From positions 1 to 64,000 of the forward strand of contig JBFWVJ010000001.1 in the NCBI GenBank assembly GCA_050246795.1: DNA of 64,000 nucleotides, given 5' to 3'. The notes beneath the pieces were generated by a model. That model was not told the DNA's origin. It searched no databases and saw nothing but the letters and a program-made list of their open reading frames with translations. Shown here in pieces: positions 23,288-32,300 of this stretch. Within the stretch, counting starts at the first letter, position 1; each line of letters begins with the position of its first letter. A program made the translations under genes and the position numbers. This DNA is from JBFWVJ01 sp050246795 (lineage in GTDB: Bacteria > Patescibacteriota > Gracilibacteria > JAUYGZ01).

Positions 23288-26200
23288 TTATTCTTCAATG
23301 ACGATCCTTCTGAATTCCGTGTGCCCTTCGATCTCCGGTCGGTACATGGGGAAGACGGATACGGGCGGCTCGAGGAATTCGCCTGGGACGATCGCGCGGA
23401 CATAGTAGGTGGTTTCTTGTTCCTGATCTCCCAGGTAATCGGCGGAGGCGAAGAAACGGTCGGAACGCAATTCCTGGTGATAGAACGGCCAGTTCCATTG
23501 GTCTTCTCCCACCTGTGTCTGCTGGGTTTGGAAGCGGGGATTGAGCAGCATGAATCCTGCTGGGAGGTAGGATTCGAGGGCGACCATACGCTGCGGGTCG
23601 ACGAAGTGGGTCGTGATTTTGACCAGGTAGGTTTCTCCGACTTTGAATTTGCCACCAGAGACTGGAGCCAAGTCGCGTTCCTGACGGGTCCACCAGTCTT
23701 CATCGGTTTCTTTCACTTCGCCCAGTCTGAAGTACTGTCGCTGGACTTTCACGCCTTTATCCTGTTGTGCCGTGATGGTAGAGGGGTCTTGGGGGATTTG
23801 GTAGATGACGAGGTCTACGTAGACGGGAGCATCGCCACTCGTGGAGTTGGCCGTGAATCGGAGCTCGTTATTGCTGAGGCGAACCTGGTCGAGGGTGGTG
23901 GTGATCTTTCGGAAGACATTCGCGTTGGTGAAGCGGACTCGGCTGTTCTCGGATCCCAGTTGGTATTCCACCGTCAAGTCAGGCTTATTGATGGACGTTT
24001 TTTCCAAGTACTCAGTGAAGGCGATAAAGCTTTGGATCTTGGCCTGGGTGGAGTAGTAGTAGCTGCCGAGGTCGAGGGCATAGAGGTCTTTGATGTATTT
24101 TTGAATGCGTTCGTCGTCGGGTTTCGCGAGCATCAAGAGTTGGGTGAATAAGGCTTTGTCCGCCGTGCTGTCCCAGTACCAGTTGCGGTCGCTGTCGCCG
24201 GACTTGGCGAGGTCGATGGATGTGATCAGCTCGTCGATTTCCTGTTGGTAATTCGCCGCATCTTTTTTCGCCAGTGCGAGTGTGTAGACGATGCGTTCGT
24301 GGGTGGTCAGTTCCTTCAATCGATTCTTGATGAGGGTCCGCGCCGTGCCGAAGACTCCGCTGTCGAGACGGGAGAGCGCATGGAGTTCATGAACGAGTTG
24401 GCTCAACCGATTTCCTTCAATATTTCCCGACAAGGATTTCACTTGGTTTTCGATGAACTCTTTTCCTCGCTGGATCATGTCGGCAGGAATATCCACGCCG
24501 AGGTCTCGCATTTGAACCAATGCCAGCACAACGTAAGGCGTGATGTTCGGCTCGCTGGTGTTGCTGCCTTCCCAATAGGCGAAGCCACCATCATCGGTTT
24601 GCATGGAGGCGAAGCGTTTGATACCTGCCTGAAGGTTTCGCTGAAGCGTTTCCTCATCGATGCCGACTTTGAGCAGGGTGTCGAATTTCTTCACAATGGC
24701 ATTGGGAAGGGTGGAGCTGATGGTTTGCTCGATACATCCATAAGGATATTGCAGCAGGCTGGTGATGATTTTTTCGACCCCGGCGAGGATGGTCGTGCTC
24801 ATGCTGAGTTCGATCTGCGTCTGCTCAGGATCGATATCTGGAATGAGGCTCATGGTTTTCTCGAGGGAGGTCTGGAAATCATCTTGGTAGTGCAAACGGT
24901 TGGCGATGAGCGGTGTTTTCGCCACCGGAGCGGATTTTTGGATGCGGTCGCCTTTTTGCTTCTCGTCGGCAGCGGTAATGGTGTAGGTGACGATTTCCGC
25001 TTTTTCGTCCTGAACTCGCACCCTCCAGGTGATGAAGCCGCGCTCGCCGGCTTTAATGCTCACTTCCTGTCGATTGTTGTCGGGTGTGCTGAGGCCTTCA
25101 GCGTCTAAGCTCACGAAGACTTTCTTGGTTTGGATGGAATTGTTGAACACGGTGGCGCCGATGCGCATTTCATCGCCGAGGCGGACGATGAGCGGGAAGG
25201 TTTCTTCGACGGTGATTTCCTGGCGGACGGAAATGGTTTTCTCCGTAGATCCGAAGAAGTTGTTCTTGCTGTGACCGATGGTGATGATCCGGAAGTCACC
25301 GATGTTGTCGGGAAGGTCGAAGCTGAGCTGGGCTTTTCCACCGGCATCGGTGACGACGGCCCCGGCGTAGAAGGCGGTATTTTTGAAATCTGTTCTCGTG
25401 AAAATGCTATCGCCTCCTTCTTTTCCTCCCGATCCTCCGACGACTCCTTTGCGGGCGAAGTAGAGTTGCTTCAACATCGCCACGTTGGTCAATGCCGTGT
25501 GGGTTTGGAACACGATTTTTTGGAAGAACTTGGGCAGAATATCGACGTCGATATTCCCCAGGATAGCGATGAGCGCTTCGTCAATGACGGCAACGGAGAG
25601 TTCGGCTTGAACCGGTTTGCCATTGCGATCTTTTGATGTCAGATCGAGAGTGACTTGGTCTCGAGGAGCGTAAGGAGTTTGTTGGTTGGGCTGAAGATCG
25701 AGGAAGAGTTTTTTGTCGGTTTTGTCGACCACGATTTCCGCGTAGCCAACCTTGTATTCCGGTTGGAACTCCTGCGCTCCCTCCGACCCCCGACCCCTTA
25801 CAAGGGGAGCCCCACCTCCAGCTTCGGAGTTATTTCCTGCGGGTTTGAAGGCGATCACTGAGATGTAAGCATTCGGCAAGAAAGTATCATCGACGATGTA
25901 TTCTTTGATGAGGGTGTTCCCTTTGATGCTGATGATTTCCCGATCAACGACGTTTTTCTTTTCGATGGTCACCAATGCCTTTCCTTCGGAGAAGGGGAGT
26001 CGGACGAGGAGCTTGGCGGTGTCTCCCAGGTGGTAGCTCGTTTTTTCAGCGACGACGGCGATTTTGTTGTCGGCGACGACGGGAGTGTTGGTAATACCTG
26101 CCGGATCGTAGGCGTAGAGCTTGAGCGTTTGAATGGCGTAGTCATTCACATCGGCTTCATCGCGCTCCATCAGTTCCAGCACGTATTCTCCGTCTTTGGA

Positions 26201-29200
26201 AAGGCGGAAGCTGCGCTGCAAGAAGCCTTCATCGGTTTGCTCGAACTTGGAGGTGTTCACGAGCACTTCTTCGATGACTTCGTCTTCGAAGTCCACCTGC
26301 GGCAGGATGTCTCCACCGGTTTGCTTTTGGTGCTTGGTGGTGTACTGGCGGTGCTTGAGGACGATTTGATAGCGGTCGTTGTTGGCCACCTCCCATTTGC
26401 GCTCGGGCTTGATGGTCAGAGTGATGGATTCACCTTCCTTCACGAATTTGTTGTCGGTCTCGAGTTCGACCTGGAGGTAAGGATTGCCCTGCCGGAGGCT
26501 GTCGGGGATTTTCACGATCACCGAACCAGAGCCGGTCACTGCCTGACTGCTCGGGTCCATGACGGTCACTTCGACGATGTAACGGTAGTCGCTCCAGTTG
26601 GTCTCGTGGGTGACGGGTATCGTGATGGAAGCGGTTCCTGCCGCATCAAGCTCTCCACTGCCTTCGCTGTAATACTCTTTGTAAGGTTCCCAGTAACAGC
26701 CGTAGTAACAGTCATCCCAGAAGCTGGTGTCGTAGTAGTATTGTTTGAAGATGGTGTAGGTGAAGGGAGCGTCTTGGACCAATCCTCCGGAGTAATAGCT
26801 GGCCATGACGTCTGCTTTGAGATTCAATTCTTTGACGTAGTTCTTGTAGCTATAGCCCCAAGGGGTTTCTTCTTCTTTGATTTGTGGGTCGACGAAGGTT
26901 TCGTTTTGCAGGTCAGGTGAATTCACCGCCACCTCCACTTTGAAGGTGGGCTTTTGGAATTCCTCGACGCTGAATTCTGCGGTGCGGATGTATTCCACCT
27001 CTTCATCTCCGTCCGCTTTCAAATCGAGGCGATAGATCCCCAAGGTCGCGTCTGACGGCACGGCGATGTCTTCCAGATAAGAGCCAAAGTCGTTGAGTTG
27101 GATGGTTTTTTCACTGATGGTTTCGTAGTTCGGATCCCGAAGGGTGAGGGTGAAGTCACCTGTAGGAATTTCGAGGGTGGCAGCGTTTTCACGAACGATA
27201 GCTTTGAAGTGGACGGTTTCTCCTGGTGAATAGAGCTTGCGGTCGGTGTACAGATGAGCGCTGAACTGTCCGGTGGGGTCGTACTGCTCCGGATTGAAGC
27301 CGAAGTTCCAGTCGGCGATCCCACTGTTCCATTTGCTGACGACATAGCTTAAGTGTGTTCCGTCGGAAGCCGTGACGAGAATGGACCGATGCTGCGTGTC
27401 ATCGTACCAGCTGTCAAAAGCGTTGAAGTAGTCTTCTGACTTGAGATCGACTTCCAAGAACCCGTCTTCATCGGTTTTCCCGAGTTCGATCGGAGAAGTG
27501 TAGATCTGAGTGTTCAAAGGACTGTTGAAGGTCTCTTCATACTTGTTGGTGGCATCGTTCCAAAACCCTTCGGCACTCACGAAGGTGTTTTGATAGCCTT
27601 GCAAAGTAAGTCCGGCAACTCCTTCACCGGTCCGCAGGTCATTCACCCAGAACAGCGAGCGGCCGTTCTTCGACAGCTTCATGGTGATGTGTGAGTCGAC
27701 GACGGCGAAGAAGAGGGGATTGTTGGCAGGGGCTTCGGGGCTGACTTTCCGTTCACCCTGGAAAGCAAAGGTCATGTAGTACAGTCCCGGCTTGGCTGGC
27801 GCTCCAATGAGAGAGGCCATGTCGACGGAGGTGCGGTAAGCGTCTTCTTTGAGGGATACTTTGATCTCTTCACAGTCGGTGGGGAATTCGTCGATGCCGG
27901 AAAGGAGAAACTGCTCGCTGAAATCGTATTCGCTGCGTCGCGACACCACATGCTCGATTTTGGCATAGGCTTCGATGTTGACCGAACAGAGTTTTACCGT
28001 CGGATCACTCACTCCGTAGTGCAGCACATCGACGGTGGGAGCCTCCATAAAGATGGTTTGGCCTTCTTTCTGGCGCAGTCCTAAGTATTTTAATTCGCCT
28101 GTTTCCACCGGGAGGGTTTGGCTGGCGAACTCGTTGCCATAAGCATCCTTCCCTGCCTTAAGGGTGATTTGATAGCTGGTCTGTTCTTTTAGCGGAAGTG
28201 GAATGATCGCTTTTTGGGCATACAAGGTCATTTCTTCCGGGCTGATCTCAACTGGAGGGCTGATTTCGAGCAGCTGCGCCAGTGCTTTCTTGTGCTGCAG
28301 GCGGTAGTCGATTTCTGCTTCTTCATCTCGTTTTTTCTTGGTGTCGAAGAGGGGAGTATCGAAGTCGATCTGGAGGATGGATTTGAAGTCCTGGTCAGGA
28401 TTGAAGAGTTCCTGGATGCTCAAGGCGGCATGGGGTTCTTCGTCAGTGCTTTTGTAAAAGGCGGTGGCGCTGTCGGCATCGGATTTGAGCGCTACGAAGT
28501 AACAGGCGTTTTCCTGTCCCCACTGTCCTTGCAGGCTAAAGACGATGCTGCCTTCTTTCCGTTCGCGGATGTCGACGGAACGAACCTGGAACTGAGACCA
28601 GTCGAAGCGCTCATTTTCCAAACTGGTGTATTGGCAATCGTCATAACCGTAGTAGTAGTATCCACCTTTTGCTTGTTCATCTTCCGACAGTTCTTTGAGT
28701 CCTACACTGAAGACCAGTAATTCCTGACGGCCCCCTTCAGGCACGGTGAGAGAGGCTTCGAATTCCGGAGAGGTGATTTCGCTTTGTTCGGTTTCGACGA
28801 CGGAGTCAATGAAAGCGTCGGTGTCCGAGAACTCCCAAAAGACGCTCTCGGGAAGCTCTTCATAATCGTAGGAATCGAATTCAGCCCGGGTGTCCTTTTG
28901 TTCATTGTAGATCAGTTGGTCGAGGCTCAAGGTGTCTCCGTCCTGAAGCGAAAGATTGAGGGAGTACTTGCTCGCTCCAGAAGGCAAGGGGAAGTAATCG
29001 ATCGATGCCAACACCGTTTTTTCTCCATTCGTTCGCAGTGCTTCTTGAAGGGCCAGTTGATTGAGCGGGAATGTTGAATAGAGAGAAACCTGTTGTCCAG
29101 AGATCGTTTGGCCCGACAGTGGGTACACGATCCCCCTGGAGGCCGTTGAAGGTGTCCCGCCCGACCAGAAATGGTACAGCAAAGCGAGAGCGATGATGAA

Positions 29201-29284
29201 GATCGCGATGGACGATGCAAAAAGCGGGTTCTTCCCAAAACGGGTTAAGAAGCCTTCCTGCGGAGGAGCTGACTGGTCGGACAT
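23288..29284 (-). CDS. Bacterial alpha-2-macroglobulin (thioester protease trap)
   Basis: 1998 residues. An N-terminal hydrophobic anchor (about 18-40) is followed by a chain of macroglobulin (MG) beta domains, a central bait-type region and the thioester domain. GCIEQT near 1516 is the CxEQ thioester site that covalently captures attacking proteases. An alpha-toroid (FAYWEGSNTSEPNITPYVVLAL) and C-terminal receptor-like beta domain follow. Such proteins guard the periplasm or cell surface when the wall is breached, and PBP1C repairs the wall; the genes are adjacent here too. It contains an in-frame palindromic insert at 25796-25809. Large antisense open frames on the plus strand are shadows of its codon usage. 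Confidence 0.94.
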   Translation of the reverse strand: MSDQSAPPQEGFLTRFGKNPLFASSIAIFIIALALLYHFWSGGTPSTASRGIVYPLSGQTISGQQVSLYSTFPLNQLALQEALRTNGEKTVLASIDYFPLPSGASKYSLNLSLQDGDTLSLDQLIYNEQKDTRAEFDSYDYEELPESVFWEFSDTDAFIDSVVETEQSEITSPEFEASLTVPEGGRQELLVFSVGLKELSEDEQAKGGYYYYGYDDCQYTSLENERFDWSQFQVRSVDIRERKEGSIVFSLQGQWGQENACYFVALKSDADSATAFYKSTDEEPHAALSIQELFNPDQDFKSILQIDFDTPLFDTKKKRDEEAEIDYRLQHKKALAQLLEISPPVEISPEEMTLYAQKAIIPLPLKEQTSYQITLKAGKDAYGNEFASQTLPVETGELKYLGLRQKEGQTIFMEAPTVDVLHYGVSDPTVKLCSVNIEAYAKIEHVVSRRSEYDFSEQFLLSGIDEFPTDCEEIKVSLKEDAYRTSVDMASLIGAPAKPGLYYMTFAFQGERKVSPEAPANNPLFFAVVDSHITMKLSKNGRSLFWVNDLRTGEGVAGLTLQGYQNTFVSAEGFWNDATNKYEETFNSPLNTQIYTSPIELGKTDEDGFLEVDLKSEDYFNAFDSWYDDTQHRSILVTASDGTHLSYVVSKWNSGIADWNFGFNPEQYDPTGQFSAHLYTDRKLYSPGETVHFKAIVRENAATLEIPTGDFTLTLRDPNYETISEKTIQLNDFGSYLEDIAVPSDATLGIYRLDLKADGDEEVEYIRTAEFSVEEFQKPTFKVEVAVNSPDLQNETFVDPQIKEEETPWGYSYKNYVKELNLKADVMASYYSGGLVQDAPFTYTIFKQYYYDTSFWDDCYYGCYWEPYKEYYSEGSGELDAAGTASITIPVTHETNWSDYRYIVEVTVMDPSSQAVTGSGSVIVKIPDSLRQGNPYLQVELETDNKFVKEGESITLTIKPERKWEVANNDRYQIVLKHRQYTTKHQKQTGGDILPQVDFEDEVIEEVLVNTSKFEQTDEGFLQRSFRLSKDGEYVLELMERDEADVNDYAIQTLKLYAYDPAGITNTPVVADNKIAVVAEKTSYHLGDTAKLLVRLPFSEGKALVTIEKKNVVDREIISIKGNTLIKEYIVDDTFLPNAYISVIAFKPAGNNSEAGGGAPLVRGRGSEGAQEFQPEYKVGYAEIVVDKTDKKLFLDLQPNQQTPYAPRDQVTLDLTSKDRNGKPVQAELSVAVIDEALIAILGNIDVDILPKFFQKIVFQTHTALTNVAMLKQLYFARKGVVGGSGGKEGGDSIFTRTDFKNTAFYAGAVVTDAGGKAQLSFDLPDNIGDFRIITIGHSKNNFFGSTEKTISVRQEITVEETFPLIVRLGDEMRIGATVFNNSIQTKKVFVSLDAEGLSTPDNNRQEVSIKAGERGFITWRVRVQDEKAEIVTYTITAADEKQKGDRIQKSAPVAKTPLIANRLHYQDDFQTSLEKTMSLIPDIDPEQTQIELSMSTTILAGVEKIITSLLQYPYGCIEQTISSTLPNAIVKKFDTLLKVGIDEETLQRNLQAGIKRFASMQTDDGGFAYWEGSNTSEPNITPYVVLALVQMRDLGVDIPADMIQRGKEFIENQVKSLSGNIEGNRLSQLVHELHALSRLDSGVFGTARTLIKNRLKELTTHERIVYTLALAKKDAANYQQEIDELITSIDLAKSGDSDRNWYWDSTADKALFTQLLMLAKPDDERIQKYIKDLYALDLGSYYYSTQAKIQSFIAFTEYLEKTSINKPDLTVEYQLGSENSRVRFTNANVFRKITTTLDQVRLSNNELRFTANSTSGDAPVYVDLVIYQIPQDPSTITAQQDKGVKVQRQYFRLGEVKETDEDWWTRQERDLAPVSGGKFKVGETYLVKITTHFVDPQRMVALESYLPAGFMLLNPRFQTQQTQVGEDQWNWPFYHQELRSDRFFASADYLGDQEQETTYYVRAIVPGEFLEPPVSVFPMYRPEIEGHTEFRRIVIEE
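25796..25809. repeat. Palindrome CCCCTTACAAGGGG inside the macroglobulin gene
   Basis: The core CCCCTTACAAGGG recurs at 29403-29415 in the intergenic element. Here the surrounding C/G-rich stretch is read in frame as GGGAPLVRGRGSEGAQEF, a low-complexity loop unlike the neighbouring beta domains. Confidence 0.65.
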
Positions 29285-29370
29285 AGAGATGAATTAAATA
29301 TCACAGTTTATACCTCCAGCTTACTGATTTCCAGAAAGTTTCCAAATCAGATCTGAAAAACTCGGGTGGA

Positions 29371-29528
29371 GTGTTCACCCCTCTTGCGCTTTCGCGCCAT
29401 GGCCCCTTACAAGGGTCCAACGCAAATGCGCTCCGCTTCTAAGATCTTGGAAGCGGAGCGCATTTGCTATTTTGGGTCACTCCTGTGGAGTGTCTTCCCC
29501 CTTGCAAAGGGGGCTAGGGGGTGAACAC
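29371..29528. repeat. Nested inverted-repeat element between macroglobulin and thioredoxin-like genes
   Basis: Outer arms GTGTTCACCCC (29371-29381) and GGGGTGAACAC (29518-29528) enclose a near-perfect palindrome: 18-bp arms GCAAATGCGCTCCGCTTC (29422-29439) and complement (29450-29467) around TAAGATCTTG. It also holds CCCCTTACAAGGG (29403-29415) and CCCCCTTGCAAAGGGGG near 29497. It fills nearly all of the 255-bp gap and could act as a bidirectional terminator or be a miniature inverted-repeat element. Confidence 0.8.
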
Positions 29529-29539
29529 GCCATCAGCAT

Positions 29540-30733
29540 TTATTCTCCAGCCGTCCCCTGATTGACTTCTCCAAGGAGTTTATCGAGTGTCTGCTGGTAC
29601 TCGGCGAAGTCCTTGGCGCCGGTGAAACGTATGTATTTGTCGCCAGCGGTCATGCCGATGTAGAGGGCGGGGATGCCGGTGACACCTTCGGCTTCGGCGG
29701 TCTTGATGCGGTTTCGAAACAGCATTCGGTAGGCAGCCTCGTCACATTCTTGTTCGTAGTTGAGTCCCGCTCTTTCCAGCTCACGAAGGGTGAAAGCTTT
29801 GGTGAGGTTCGCACGGGCGGAGAGTTTTCCACGAAGCTCGAGATAGCCATTGGCGTCCTTCTTTTGGTCGTAGTAGCAGGTAAGCGCGGTCGAATGGAAG
29901 GTGCTTTCGGCGTCCTGTGGCAAGTCGAGGTAGACTAGGCGTACCATGCCTTCATCCGCCAGTTTTTTCCATTCCGCGGCGGTGTTTCTTTCATTGGCTC
30001 GGCAGTGCTGACATTTGGTGTCCGAGTAGATGTATACCGTGAGAGGCGCTGCCTCTTCCCCGATCCAAACGCCGCCTTCGGTGCTCAAGCTGCCTTTAAT
30101 CTTCACTTGGCCTGATGGGTTTACCAGGGAAACATTCAAGCCATAATAATCGCCCTGCAGTCGGAAGAGGTCTTTTACGACTTCTGAAAGTTTTTCTGAT
30201 TCGAAGGCTGTTTTTTCGAAATAGATATTCGGCACTTCCGTCACGCCCCAGTCATTGATCAGCCGCTTGCCTTCTTCGGAATCGTAGGGGACCTCTCGGA
30301 TCGCGGTCTCCGGAAACACGGTGCGGAAAATGTCCATGAGCTTTTCTTCATTCGCCCCGTTCTGTTCATAGCTCAACAAAACCCCGTTGGCTTCAACGGC
30401 TGGTTCGGCGGTGTCTTCCAGTGAATCGACCTGTGCCAAGATGCTTGCCTTGAGCTGGGTCAGCATGGCTGGGTCCAGGGATACGAGTGCGGCTCCTGCA
30501 GCTAGGACGAGGATCATGGCTGATGTCCGAAAAAAGGAAAACCACCTTCTTCGGACTACCACGACTTTTTCCGTCGATGGAGCAGAGGTCACTTTTTTGG
30601 CAGCGGGTTTTTTCGCCGCCTCCTTTTTTTTCATCGGGCTTTTCTTAACAACCGCTTTCGTCGCTTTCACCGGTGCTTTTTTGACCACTTTACTGGAAGC
30701 TCTTTTGGTAGATTTCTTTTTCGACGTGGCCAT
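29540..30733 (-). CDS. Membrane-anchored double thioredoxin-fold protein (DsbA-like)
   Basis: 397 residues. Residues 1-65 are a Lys/Ala-rich, histone-H1-like cytoplasmic tail (KKAPVKATKAVVKK). A membrane helix follows (about 72-92, SAMILVLAAGAALVSL). The first outer domain (about 105-215) looks like a thioredoxin fold without CxxC (FPETAIREVPYDSEEGKRLI, then GVTEVPNIYF). The second (about 225-390) has TKCQHCRANE near 238-247, a CxxC site, and a GVTGIPALYI cis-Pro loop. It probably oxidises or isomerises disulfides in exported Cys-rich proteins, such as the DUF4215 protein at 39106. The lysine tail may bind nucleic acid or acidic lipids. Confidence 0.85.
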   Translation of the reverse strand: MATSKKKSTKRASSKVVKKAPVKATKAVVKKSPMKKKEAAKKPAAKKVTSAPSTEKVVVVRRRWFSFFRTSAMILVLAAGAALVSLDPAMLTQLKASILAQVDSLEDTAEPAVEANGVLLSYEQNGANEEKLMDIFRTVFPETAIREVPYDSEEGKRLINDWGVTEVPNIYFEKTAFESEKLSEVVKDLFRLQGDYYGLNVSLVNPSGQVKIKGSLSTEGGVWIGEEAAPLTVYIYSDTKCQHCRANERNTAAEWKKLADEGMVRLVYLDLPQDAESTFHSTALTCYYDQKKDANGYLELRGKLSARANLTKAFTLRELERAGLNYEQECDEAAYRMLFRNRIKTAEAEGVTGIPALYIGMTAGDKYIRFTGAKDFAEYQQTLDKLLGEVNQGTAGE

Positions 30734-30844
30734 AGAAAAAACGAAAGAGAGTATGCTCTCTCTAACTTATCCCAGCCATCCTGCATCATCAATTTTTCAA
30801 CCCGAGTTCGGGTTGCCAAATAAAACGGAGTGGGGTCGGGTAAT

Positions 30845-32206
30845 TTACTCCTCTCGCTTTTTTCTCCAACGTCGTCCTTCCCCCTTCTTCTGATCGTGCA
30901 AATACTTCAGCAGCTCTTTTACGCCACTGTCCGGATCATGTGAGTTTTGGACTTTCGTCACCTCAGCAGGAGGGAGTTGATGAAACCGGTTGAGCTCTTC
31001 TTCGGCCACTCCCATCACATTCAAGCACCTCCAAATAGCGTGCTTGGTCAGCTCCATATCCTCTTTGGATAAGTTGCTGGTGCTTACCTGTCCGGCAGCG
31101 GGGAGCATATCGTGAGTCGTTTCGGCAATACGCTTCCAGGTTTCGTATCGCTGTCTTTGCTCATCCGTAAGGCGTTTTTGATTTTTCAGCTCTGCCCATT
31201 GTCGCGCGCAGTCAGCAGTAATCTTTTTTGCCGCACCGAGGAAATTCTGGAAGTTATTCAACGTGAGCAACATCATCAATCGCTTGCGGGTGAAGTTGAT
31301 GAGATTGGGAGGGATGGAACTGAGGTTCTCCGAAAGATCCTCGATAAATCCAATGCCTGTATCCACCACTCTTTCTGGACATCTTCGGTACCATGAGAGC
31401 TCTTCTTCACTCGTCATTGTCTCTGTTTGAGTGGGTGAGGGATTGACATTTTGATCCGAACTATCGCAATTGTTTTCTAGTTTCATCTGCTTGATCCAGG
31501 CTTCGATTTCTCTTTCTCTTCTCTGCAGTTCACTTCTCTTTTCATCTTCTGAGAGCACGGGTTGATGTGTCGGCTCTTCTCCAAATGCTCCAGCTAATCT
31601 CATTTCCAATATTCGGCGTTGTTCAGAAAGAGGCGATGGATTCACTTCTCTCATCCTGCTGACCTCTCTTTTCCAGATCCCAAAATTCCTTCGGATGATG
31701 GCTTCCGTCATCGCAATGTCCCTGTCCACGTTTTGACCTGCCTTCTTTTTCATCTTGAGTCTTTCAGACTCTAAGATCCATTCTCTTTGCTCGGCAGCAA
31801 AGGCTTCAATGATGAGGCTCCTTCCAGCAGATATCGTGGCTTCTTGTTCGAAATCAGGACGAGCCGACTCTCCCTGTTCATGCCATTCGACTTGAATGAG
31901 TCGCAGCCTTTCGGAAATCTTTTTTCTTTTTTCACTTACTGAGGTTTCTTTCTCTTCCCATTCATCGAGTATTCTCGGTTTCCCGGGAAGTGTTTCTAAG
32001 AGCGCCTGAAGCCCCTGCAAGACCCTATAGATCGTTCCGATATCTGATATGTGGGTGATCTGGTCTTCGGTATAGCGGATGATCATCATGATCGCCTGCT
32101 GTATCTTCGTGTTTCCCGGGGTCTCTCCCCCTTTTAGAATCCGCAAGAGGGACATCACTGAGGAGTGCTCATCCAGTTGCTCTGTTTGTCGTAGTACTTC
32201 ACCCAT
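30845..32206 (-). CDS. Large helical orphan protein
   Basis: 453 residues, almost entirely predicted helix and coiled coil, with a high content of Arg, Glu, Lys and Met. There is no signal peptide or membrane segment and no recognised domain. Strings include RRNFGIWKREVSRMREVNPSP (about 174-194) and a basic C-terminus RRWRKKREE. The 632-residue orphan at 55016-56914 has a similar composition and helical character; I could not align them by eye. A perfect 12-bp inverted repeat surrounds its -10 region, so it is likely regulated. Confidence 0.7.
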   Translation of the reverse strand: MGEVLRQTEQLDEHSSVMSLLRILKGGETPGNTKIQQAIMMIIRYTEDQITHISDIGTIYRVLQGLQALLETLPGKPRILDEWEEKETSVSEKRKKISERLRLIQVEWHEQGESARPDFEQEATISAGRSLIIEAFAAEQREWILESERLKMKKKAGQNVDRDIAMTEAIIRRNFGIWKREVSRMREVNPSPLSEQRRILEMRLAGAFGEEPTHQPVLSEDEKRSELQRREREIEAWIKQMKLENNCDSSDQNVNPSPTQTETMTSEEELSWYRRCPERVVDTGIGFIEDLSENLSSIPPNLINFTRKRLMMLLTLNNFQNFLGAAKKITADCARQWAELKNQKRLTDEQRQRYETWKRIAETTHDMLPAAGQVSTSNLSKEDMELTKHAIWRCLNVMGVAEEELNRFHQLPPAEVTKVQNSHDPDSGVKELLKYLHDQKKGEGRRWRKKREE

Positions 32207-32214
32207 GCTTTACA

Positions 32215-32263
32215 AAATGACTAAAAAGGCGTTAATTATACCCATTTTAGTCATTTCGTGAAG
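32215..32263 (-). promoter_or_regulatory. Promoter framed by a 12-bp inverted repeat
   Basis: Minus strand TATAAT (32240-32235) lies between the perfect arms AAATGACTAAAA (32215-32226) and TTTTAGTCATTT (32245-32256). A weak -35 (CTTCAC, 32263-32258) sits 17 bp away. Occupation of the palindrome would block the promoter. Confidence 0.65.
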
Positions 32264-32300
32264 AGAAACGATTCCTTCTTGCAGTCGAAGCTCTTCGACG

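Noticed and set aside
24245..25108. Large plus-strand open frames (287 aa here, others near 23024-24151, 26030-26920 and 28214-28720)
   Set aside because: They lie antisense to the macroglobulin gene, show no domain and follow from its codon usage.
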